The notes under the pieces: generated by a model
What the model saw: only the letters and a program-made list of their open reading frames with translations
Told to the model about the DNA's origin: nothing
Databases searched by the model: none
Made by a program: the position numbers and the translations under genes
DNA from: Planctomycetota bacterium
Lineage (GTDB): Bacteria > Planctomycetota > Phycisphaerae > Phycisphaerales > UBA1924
Length of the DNA: 64,000 nucleotides
Assembly (NCBI GenBank): GCA_039819165.1
Contig: JBCBSM010000002.1
Span: 62,001 to 126,000, forward strand
Direction of reading: 5' to 3'
In this document: positions 57,443-64,000 of the stretch, one piece after another
How positions within the stretch are numbered: the stretch's first letter is position 1
How the letters are laid out: each line of letters begins with the position of its first letter

Positions 57443-59005
57443 TCAGGGCCTCGCGGCGGGGTTCTCGGCGGGCGCCGGCTCGCCGCGGCCGTTGGCGAAC
57501 ATGCGGCCCTGGTCGGGATCGATGAACTGCTCGGTGGTCGGGTGATGCACGTCGATGCGGTACTCGCCGCTCCAGCACGCCGTGCAGTAGCGATCCGGTC
57601 CGTGCGCGGCGCACCCGAGCATGCCATCCAGTGAGAGGAAACGCAGGCTATCCACGCCCAGGAACTGGCGGATCTGCTCGGGGTCCCGGCCGTTGGCGAC
57701 CAGCTCGTTCTTGCGGGCGAAGTCCACGCCGAAGTAGCACGGGTGGCGGATGGGCGGGCAGCTGATGCGGAGGTGGATCTCGGCGGCGCCGGCGTCGTAG
57801 ATCTGCCGCATCTTCAGCCGCGTCGTCGTGCCGCGGACGATCGAGTCGTCCACGACGACCACACGCTTGCCGCGGACGATCTCGCCGATGACGTTCAGCT
57901 TGAGGCGGACGGCGGTCTCCCGCTCGCCCTGCGTGGGCTTGATGAACGTACGGCCCACGTAGCGGTTGGGCACGATGCCCTCGCGGTAGGGCACGCCGCT
58001 GGCCCGCGCGTAGCCGTTGGCGGCCGACCGCCCCGAATCGGGCATCGGCATGACGTAGTCGGGTGGATCGTCGCGGAGCAGGTCGTCCTCGGCCCAGAGC
58101 GTCGCGCCCAGGTCCTCGCGGAACGTCTGCACGTTCTGGCCGAAGACCGTGCTCGCCGGGCTGGCGAAGTACACGTGCTCGAAGACGCACATCGCCGTTC
58201 GCTCGGCCGCGGGCGCGAACCGGCGGCTGGAGACGCCATCGAAGCCCAGCGTCACGATCTCGCCGGGCTCGACCTCCCGCTCGAAGGTCGCGCCGAGCAC
58301 GTCGAAGGCCACCGTCTCGCTCGCAACCACGGGCGAACCGTCGGGCATCGTGCCCAGCGCCAGCGGGCGGAAGCCCCAGGGGTCCCGCGCGGCCTCGAGG
58401 CGGTCCTCGAACAACATCAGCAGGGAAAAGGCGCCCTGCAGCCGGCGGAGCGTGGCGGCGACGGGGTCTGGCGCGGCCTGCTGCTCGGGGCCGGCCAGAA
58501 GGTGGATGATGACCTCGGTGTCGCTGGTCGTCCGGAACAGGTGCCCCTGCTCGCCGAATCGCCGCCGCATCGCCCGCGCGTTGACGAGGTTGCCGTTGTG
58601 CGCCAGCGCAATCTGGCCCCGCGGCATGGTCTGCACCAGCGGCTGGGCGTTCAGGTCGCTGCTCTCGCCCGTGGTGCTATAGCGGTTGTGGCCGATGGTG
58701 GCGACGGGGTCGGCGGCCCTGAGCCGGACGAGCGTCAGCTCATCGAAGACCTCGGCCACCAGCCCCATGCCGGTGTGGCCCGTGATGGTCCGCCCCGACG
58801 TGCCCGCGATGCCCGCCGACTCCTGGCCGCGGTGCTGCTGGGCGTACAGGGCGGTGTACGCGTGGCCGACGGGGTCCGTGGTGCCCCAGACGCCGAAGAC
58901 GGCGCACTTCTCCTTCTTCTCGCCGGCATCGGGCCAGCCGCCGCAACCGGGATCAACGGCCGCGGGCAGCTGGGGTAGGGCGACACGGGCGGGACTCTTT
59001 GGCAT
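57443..59005 (-). CDS. purF: amidophosphoribosyltransferase PurF, [4Fe-4S] type with propeptide
   Basis: A 520-residue PurF, which makes phosphoribosylamine from PRPP and glutamine, the first step of purine synthesis. A 33-residue propeptide precedes the catalytic Cys34 (KEKCAVFGVWG), as in the self-processed B. subtilis type. The candidate Fe-S ligand Cys are in MCVFEHVYFASP, SCPPIRHPC and YCTACWSGEY, so the enzyme should carry a [4Fe-4S] cluster. The PRPP motif is VVVVDDSIVRGTTT. ATG 59005 has GAGGGG six bases upstream. It is followed by the zinc-ribbon membrane protein. Confidence 0.95.
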   Translation of the reverse strand: MPKSPARVALPQLPAAVDPGCGGWPDAGEKKEKCAVFGVWGTTDPVGHAYTALYAQQHRGQESAGIAGTSGRTITGHTGMGLVAEVFDELTLVRLRAADPVATIGHNRYSTTGESSDLNAQPLVQTMPRGQIALAHNGNLVNARAMRRRFGEQGHLFRTTSDTEVIIHLLAGPEQQAAPDPVAATLRRLQGAFSLLMLFEDRLEAARDPWGFRPLALGTMPDGSPVVASETVAFDVLGATFEREVEPGEIVTLGFDGVSSRRFAPAAERTAMCVFEHVYFASPASTVFGQNVQTFREDLGATLWAEDDLLRDDPPDYVMPMPDSGRSAANGYARASGVPYREGIVPNRYVGRTFIKPTQGERETAVRLKLNVIGEIVRGKRVVVVDDSIVRGTTTRLKMRQIYDAGAAEIHLRISCPPIRHPCYFGVDFARKNELVANGRDPEQIRQFLGVDSLRFLSLDGMLGCAAHGPDRYCTACWSGEYRIDVHHPTTEQFIDPDQGRMFANGRGEPAPAENPAARP

Positions 59006-59255
59006 GCGCACCCCTCGTCCCACATGGTATGGGCCTCCCGCGACCGACCCCGGCCGGAATCCGGTTGATCCGAAGTTCTCGGCGGCCTTGAATCCCCTTC
59101 CCTGGCCCGCGGATGGGCCGGATCAGCCCCGCCGGCCCGCAGTCGCGGCTTGCCGGCCTGATCGCCGGACCCCGATGCGCCCCCATGATGGCGTATCGGA
59201 CGCCTTCCGGCACCCTCGGAGGGCCCGTGCCCTTCGTGCGGACGGAGATGCAGCC

Positions 59256-59861
59256 ATGGCTAACTACACCGGACCCAAGGTCCGCCTCAGCCGCCGCGTC
59301 GGCGTGCCCATCGAGGCCGTCGACAAGCACGCCAGCAACGAGCGGGTCCGCCAGCCGCCGGGCATCCATGGCGGCCGCGGCCGCCGGCCTCGGGACTACG
59401 GCATCCGCCTGACCGAGAAGCAGAAGCTCCGCTTCCACTACAACGTGGGCGAGAAGCAGTTCCGCCGCTTCGTCAAGGAGGCCAAGCGACTGCCCGGCAA
59501 CTCGGGCGACATGCTGCTCGTGCTCCTCGAGCGTCGGCTGGACAACGTCATTCGCCGCATGGGCATCGCCCGCACCATCTGGGCGGCGCGGCAGATGGTG
59601 GCCCACGGCCACGTGCTGGTCGACGGCCGCAAGACCGATCGCCCCAGCTTCATGGTCAAGCCGGGCATGGAGATCTCCATCAAGGAGAAGACCCACAAGC
59701 TCTGCCGCGAGAACATGGAGAGCCTGCCGGGCCACGAGGTGCCCGAGTGGATCAGCCTCAACCCCGGCGAGCTGAAGGCAAAGATCGTCTCCGTCCCGCG
59801 GGCCGAGGAGATCCCCTTCCGCGTGAACACCAACCTCGTCATCGAGTTCTACCGCTTCTGA
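59256..59861 (+). CDS. rpsD: 30S ribosomal protein S4
   Basis: A 201-residue S4 with the primary 16S-binding region (MANYTGPKVRLSRRVGVPIE) and the S4 RNA-binding domain (LERRLDNVIRRMGIARTIWA, then VAHGHVLVDGRKTD). It initiates small-subunit assembly. The N-terminal zinc Cys cluster is absent. Here the gene stands outside the usual alpha operon. A GGGCCGG/CCGGCCC stem at 59115-59138 lies in the leader and may serve autoregulation, which is speculative. GACGGAG precedes ATG 59256. Confidence 0.96.
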   Translation: MANYTGPKVRLSRRVGVPIEAVDKHASNERVRQPPGIHGGRGRRPRDYGIRLTEKQKLRFHYNVGEKQFRRFVKEAKRLPGNSGDMLLVLLERRLDNVIRRMGIARTIWAARQMVAHGHVLVDGRKTDRPSFMVKPGMEISIKEKTHKLCRENMESLPGHEVPEWISLNPGELKAKIVSVPRAEEIPFRVNTNLVIEFYRF

Positions 59862-59919
59862 GCCTCCCGGTCGCGGGAGCCTCGGTCGCAGGATCGCGCG
59901 GCGGCGCGCGGGGGCCGGC

Positions 59920-61968
59920 ATGCTCAAGTTCCTCCGCAAGCATACCAAGTGGCTGCTGATCATCTTCGGCGTGTTCCTGATGGTCGCCTTCACGGCGCCG
60001 CAGGCCATCACGCAGCTCAGCCAGGGCCTAGCCAACCCCACCGTCGCGACGCTGGACGGCAAGGACATCGACGCCCGTACGCTCGCCGAGGCCGAGCGGC
60101 AGATGGACGTCGCCGGCTTCATCGTGGGGTCCAGCCCGGCCTTCGCCGCCCTGCTGGACGACCGCAACACGGGCCTCCACTGGATCATGCTGACCACCGA
60201 GGCCGAGCGGGCCGGGCTCATGGGCATCCGCGAGGATGGCCGGCTCTGGCTCGAGGAGCTCGCCGAGCCCTTCGCGTTCGTCCAGCTCGAGTCCGAGCTC
60301 TCGCTCCGATACGGCCGGGACATCGCACGCCAGCTCGCGGGCTTCCAATGGAACAGCCTGGACCCCGAGATCCGGCAGGCCCGCATCGACCAGGCCTTCG
60401 GCGCACTCCAGCGGCCGCCTCCCGGCACCAGCGAGCGGGAGTACCACGAGGCGCTCAGCGCCGCCCGTGGCGTGCAGCGGCTCATCGACGGCTACTGGGA
60501 CAGCGCCGCGCTGTCGGATGCCCGGGCCCGCCGCGAGAGCGCCCGGATCCAGCGCACCGCGAGCGTCGAGGCGTTCTGGATCGAGGCTGCGCGGTTCGCC
60601 GACGCCATGGGCGAGCCCACGGCCGAGCAGCTCGACGAGCACTACGCCCGCTTCGCGTCCACGGATGAGGGCGGCGGCGAATTCGGCATCGGGTACACGC
60701 TGCCTCCGCGGGTGACGCTGGAGATCCTCCAGATCGACCGCGCCGCGATCGAGGCCGGCATCGAGCCCGACAGCCTGGAGGTCCGCAAGCGCTACCAGCT
60801 GCAGGCCCGGGAGGACGAGCGGGCCGGCCGCGAGCCGCCGCCGTTCGCCGACGCCCGCGAGCGGATCGCCTCCGAGATGCGGCGGGAGATGGCCGAGGAC
60901 GTGATCCGTGTCGCACGGCAGGCGTTCGTGGCCGCGATGTCCGAGGCGACCCGTGAGCTGCAATCCGACGGGCCCTACAAGCGGCTGCCCGAGGGCTTCG
61001 CCGCCCAGCGTCCCAGCTTCGAGACGATCGCCCGGCGGATGGTCGAGGCCGTCGCGCTGACCCGCGTCCCGCTGGCAGAGGGCGGCCGCGTCGAACTGCC
61101 CGAACCCACCGTCATCCGGCCCGAGGGCTGGCAGACCTTCGCCGACGTGTCGGCCATCGAGGGCTTCGCGTCCGCGATCCTGCAGGTGGGCTCCACCCCG
61201 CTGCCGGCGTCCCAGGCGATCTTTGCGGTGCGGGAACTGCGGGCCGACACGGGCGGACGACTGGCGATCCAGGCGGGGCTGCCCGCGGCCGACTCGCCCG
61301 TCGTGGATGCCGCCGGCAACGTCTACTTTTACACGGTGCTCGACGTCCGCGACCGCTCCGAGCCCGACGATCGTGCGGAGATCGCCGAGCGGCTCGTCGA
61401 CGACTGGCGGACGCTGCAGGCCTTCCAGCGGCTCGAGGCATTGGCGTCGCAGACCCGCAACCGGGCGAGCACCGCGGGCCTGACCGCGGCCGCACTGCAG
61501 CTGGCCGAGGTGCTGCCGGGCGACATCGACACACCGGAGCTTGCGCAGCTCACCGTCACGCCGGCGCAGGTCGCCGGCGCGCCGCCGCTGAACCAGCCGG
61601 CCTTCCGCGACGAGATCATGGCGATCTTCGATGCGCTCGATCCGCTGGTGGACGTCGAGACGGTGCCGCCCGAGCAGCGGACCTTTGCCCAGCCGGTGCC
61701 ATCCACGCTGACGCTCGGCGTCGGCATCGTCCGCGGCACGACGCCGCTCACCATCGAGGACTACCTCCGCAGCGCTGACCTGCTGAACCAGAACATCCGA
61801 TTCAACGAGCTGCGGTCGCAGCTGGTCGACGGCCCCTTCGTCTTCGAAGCCATGCGGGAGCGGCTCGGCCTCGAGATCGTGTCCGAGGACGACGACCCGC
61901 GGGACGCCGCAGCCTCCGAATCCGAGCCAGAAGCCGAGACAGAGACCGCGACCGGCGAAGACGGCTGA
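59920..61968 (+). CDS. SurA/PpiD-like membrane-anchored folding factor
   Basis: A 682-residue protein anchored by one N-terminal TM (LLIIFGVFLMVAFTAP), with the rest outside. An N-terminal SurA-like helical chaperone region (residues 35-240) is followed by a divergent parvulin-like region (about 400-530, with the ASAILQVGSTPLPASQAIFA pattern). The order resembles PpiD. Parvulin active-site residues are not obvious, so it may act only as a chaperone. The C-terminus is acidic. It probably helps envelope protein folding. Confidence 0.7.
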   Translation: MLKFLRKHTKWLLIIFGVFLMVAFTAPQAITQLSQGLANPTVATLDGKDIDARTLAEAERQMDVAGFIVGSSPAFAALLDDRNTGLHWIMLTTEAERAGLMGIREDGRLWLEELAEPFAFVQLESELSLRYGRDIARQLAGFQWNSLDPEIRQARIDQAFGALQRPPPGTSEREYHEALSAARGVQRLIDGYWDSAALSDARARRESARIQRTASVEAFWIEAARFADAMGEPTAEQLDEHYARFASTDEGGGEFGIGYTLPPRVTLEILQIDRAAIEAGIEPDSLEVRKRYQLQAREDERAGREPPPFADARERIASEMRREMAEDVIRVARQAFVAAMSEATRELQSDGPYKRLPEGFAAQRPSFETIARRMVEAVALTRVPLAEGGRVELPEPTVIRPEGWQTFADVSAIEGFASAILQVGSTPLPASQAIFAVRELRADTGGRLAIQAGLPAADSPVVDAAGNVYFYTVLDVRDRSEPDDRAEIAERLVDDWRTLQAFQRLEALASQTRNRASTAGLTAAALQLAEVLPGDIDTPELAQLTVTPAQVAGAPPLNQPAFRDEIMAIFDALDPLVDVETVPPEQRTFAQPVPSTLTLGVGIVRGTTPLTIEDYLRSADLLNQNIRFNELRSQLVDGPFVFEAMRERLGLEIVSEDDDPRDAAASESEPEAETETATGEDG

Positions 61969-61973
61969 AGCCT

Positions 61974-62687
61974 TCAGGCCTCCGGCGGTTCGAGATCGGA
62001 CTGGGTGAGCGACTCCGGCAACTCATCGATCGTGGTCGCGTCCTCGATCGCGAACCGCCCCACCGCCGTCCGCCGCAGCCCCGCGAGCATGCCGCCCGTC
62101 CCGAGCGCATGGCCCACGTCCCGCGCCAGGCTGCGGATGTAGACGCCCTTGCCGCACCGAACTCCGAGCGTCAGCATCGGCCACGCGTACCCGAGCGCGG
62201 CGATCGCGTGGATCTCGACGCGGCGCGGGGCCAGATCCGGCGGCGCGCCGGCGCGAGCCAGCGCGTACGCACGGCGGCCGCCGACCTTGATGGCGCTGTA
62301 GGCCGGCGGCACCTGGTCGATCTCGCCGACAAAGCCACGGAGCGCGGCGCGGATCGCGTCGTCGGTCGGCGGCCCGGCGACGCGGACGGGCCGGCGTGCG
62401 CCCTCGCGGTCGTCGGTGTCGGAGAACGCCGACAGGTCGACCTTGGCCACGTACCGCTTCTCGCCGGCCATGACGCGGTCGCAGAGCTTGGTGGCGCGAC
62501 CGCACAGCACGACGAGCACCCCGCTGGCGAGCGGGTCGAGCGTGCCGCCGTGGCCGACCTTGACCCGCTTGGGCGCGCCGCCGCGCCGCAGCTTCGCGCG
62601 GACGATGGCGCACGCCTTCATCGAGCTGGGGCCGATGGGCTTGTCGATCACCAGCAGGCCGCTGATGGGGGGCGCGGGCTCGGTCAT
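61974..62687 (-). CDS. truB: tRNA pseudouridine(55) synthase TruB
   Basis: A 237-residue TruB with GHGGTLDPLASGVLVV (the catalytic Asp in the GTLDP motif), KRYVAKVDLSAFSDTDD and YSAIKVGGRRAY. It makes the T-loop pseudouridine 55. The C-terminal PUA domain of E. coli TruB is missing, which is common in shorter bacterial TruBs. ATG 62687 overlaps the stop of the upstream glycosyltransferase gene (ATGA). Confidence 0.95.
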   Translation of the reverse strand: MTEPAPPISGLLVIDKPIGPSSMKACAIVRAKLRRGGAPKRVKVGHGGTLDPLASGVLVVLCGRATKLCDRVMAGEKRYVAKVDLSAFSDTDDREGARRPVRVAGPPTDDAIRAALRGFVGEIDQVPPAYSAIKVGGRRAYALARAGAPPDLAPRRVEIHAIAALGYAWPMLTLGVRCGKGVYIRSLARDVGHALGTGGMLAGLRRTAVGRFAIEDATTIDELPESLTQSDLEPPEA

Positions 62688-64000
62688 CGCAGCCGATCCG
62701 CGTCGCGAGCGGGCACGATGGACACCGCCACGGGCTTGCCCCGGGAGTAGTTGAAGCCCCGCTCGGTCGGGTAGCCCTCGGGCGGCGCGGCCAGGCGGTC
62801 GTGCTGCACCACCAGGAGCGCACCGGGATTGGATGCGGCCCACGTCCGCCACTGATCGTCGGCGAGTCGCTGCGCCCGGCCGCGGGTCGCGAAGATGAGG
62901 CTGTCCTCGTGGTAGCCGACCAGGCCGACGGCGGCGGTCTCGTCGGCGGCGCGCAGGGCGGCGGCGATGCGGGGCGACAGATCGACGACGGACGCGCCGG
63001 GCAGCCCCACGCCGATCATCGCCCACCAGGCCATGACCGCCCCGGCGACCGCGGCGACCTGGGCTGCGAGGTACCGGCGGCGGCGGATCGCCAGCAGCAT
63101 CGAGACGCCCGGCACCGCGAAGGCGATCGCGAGGATGGCCGCGGCGGCCGAGGCGGCGGCGACGCGATCGTCGTGCGCCGCGAGGGCGATGCCGATCCCG
63201 CCCGCGGCGACGATCACGCCGACGCCGAAGAGTGCCCAGAGCCACGCGAGCGCACGGAACCACCCGCGCCGGACGATCGCCGCCGAGCCGCGCACGACCG
63301 GAGGCATGGCCCGCGCCGCCAGCAGCGCGAGCGCCGGGTACAGCGGCATCGTGTAGTGCGGCAGCTTGGTGCTGACCAGCTCGAACACGATCCAGGACGG
63401 CACGATCCAGGCGAGCAGGAACGCCTCGGCCGGCCGGTCGTACACGAGGGCGCGCAGCGTCGCGGCGGTGCGAGACAACCAGCCAGGGCCCTTCGCCGCT
63501 CGCTTCGCACGAAGCCACGGCCGCACCACGCCGTATCCCAGCAGCAGCGTGCCGGGCCAGAGCAGTGCGAGCACGAGCAGCAGGTGGTAGCCGGGTGGGC
63601 CCGAGTGGCCCTCCTTCGCGGACACGCTGCGGCCCAGCGTCTCGTCGTGGATGATGGCTACGTACTCGCCGAAGCCCACGTGGGTGGCGACGGCGAGCAC
63701 CCAGGGCGCTACTACGAGCACGGCGAGGAAGACGCCCCAGATGGGACGGATGCCGCTCAGGGGTCGCCACGTCCGGCCGGCGAGCGCGAGCGCCGCGACC
63801 GCCAGCAGCGCAACCATGGGCGTGATCGGCCCCTTGGTGAGCACGCCCAGGCCGACGGCAAGCCAGAATGCCGCCGCCCATCCGCGGGATCGCGTGCGGA
63901 GGGTCGTCCACAGCAGCAGCATCGCGAGGGTCGTGACGCAGACGAGCAGGTGGTCGGCCCGGGCCTGCCGCGCTTCCCAGACGAAGATTGGGCACGCCGC
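62684..64000 (-). CDS. GT39/ArnT-like membrane glycosyltransferase, N-terminal part missing
   Basis: The frame is open to the window edge, so the start lies beyond base 64000. The first visible residues, AACPIFVWEARQARADHLLV, match the conserved acidic loop after TM1 in PMT/ArnT-type enzymes. About ten TMs follow, with GVLTKGPITPMVALLAV and KLPHYTMPLYPALALLAARA as family landmarks. It should move a sugar from a polyprenyl-phosphate donor onto lipid or protein outside. The C-terminal soluble domain is short. Its stop overlaps truB, so the two share a transcript. Confidence 0.85.
   Translation of the reverse strand, partial: AACPIFVWEARQARADHLLVCVTTLAMLLLWTTLRTRSRGWAAAFWLAVGLGVLTKGPITPMVALLAVAALALAGRTWRPLSGIRPIWGVFLAVLVVAPWVLAVATHVGFGEYVAIIHDETLGRSVSAKEGHSGPPGYHLLLVLALLWPGTLLLGYGVVRPWLRAKRAAKGPGWLSRTAATLRALVYDRPAEAFLLAWIVPSWIVFELVSTKLPHYTMPLYPALALLAARAMPPVVRGSAAIVRRGWFRALAWLWALFGVGVIVAAGGIGIALAAHDDRVAAASAAAAILAIAFAVPGVSMLLAIRRRRYLAAQVAAVAGAVMAWWAMIGVGLPGASVVDLSPRIAAALRAADETAAVGLVGYHEDSLIFATRGRAQRLADDQWRTWAASNPGALLVVQHDRLAAPPEGYPTERGFNYSRGKPVAVSIVPARDADRLR

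Noticed and set aside
59115-59138. S4 autoregulatory leader
   Set aside because: Only one simple GC stem is visible; that is not enough to call a pseudoknot or riboregulator.

Overview
The window is about 70% GC and densely coded, with many 1-4 bp start/stop overlaps and frequent GTG starts. It looks like the chromosome of a planctomycete, most likely class Phycisphaerae. Indicators are a GC-type dockerin tail, a PAPG-type PEP-CTERM tail, HEAT-like lipoproteins with a [12 protein letters not shown] signature, zinc ribbons of the CVGCGYDL type, outer-membrane assembly proteins (BamD-like, LptE-like), the futalosine menaquinone enzyme MqnD, and giant Ala-rich proteins beside ExbB/ExbD. The assignment rests on these family traits, not on a marker-gene comparison.

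Layout. 1-1723: the end of a flavin reductase and a type III polyketide synthase. 1735-9063 (minus): a four-gene unit of secreted TPR protein, ExbB, ExbD, and a large protein joining a PD40 beta-propeller to a TonB-like S-x3-H membrane segment. 9360-13845: tRNA-Lys, an SNF2 helicase and a degenerate SWIM protein. 13855-18460 (minus): a BlaR1-like peptidase, a BlaI repressor with two palindromic operators, and MutL. 18507-21850: a CysQ-like phosphatase, a PP2C/SpoIIE phosphatase and a lone flagellin. 22021-25049: ribH-nusB-ftsY and a UbiA-like protein. 25073-26799: an RsbW-like kinase, a STAS protein and an MlaE permease. 26945-33400: a lipoprotein, guaA, a Phe/Pro/Asn-rich repeat protein, a secretin-N-like protein, an OsmC protein and an acidic tail-anchored protein. 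33492-40775: rsmE, then a unit of a giant coiled-coil protein, a prenyltransferase-repeat protein and an NPCBM-like protein. 40974-45382: a PEP-CTERM protein, then BamD-like, LptE-like and FtsH. 45600-48447: a receiver-like protein and groES-orf-groEL. 48509-49901: a two-gene island of about 50% GC. 50103-55829: a dockerin protein, RecQ, an orphan CoA-transferase subunit A, a small membrane protein, an Nramp-related transporter and MqnD. 56051-64000: a SOUL protein, a zinc-ribbon membrane protein, PurF, RpsD, a PpiD-like protein, TruB and the start-truncated glycosyltransferase.

Most genes are housekeeping or envelope biogenesis. The strongest candidates for undescribed biology are two. One is the ExbBD unit, whose last gene seems to be a TonB analogue fused to a periplasmic propeller. 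The other is the low-GC island, encoding a winged-helix-like protein and a HEPN-like protein with an R-x6-H motif. The BlaR1-like receptor with tandem helical repeats and a secretin-N-like segment, and the RsbW/STAS/MlaE/PP2C set, are also worth attention. No CRISPR array, insertion sequence, integrase or rRNA gene was seen.
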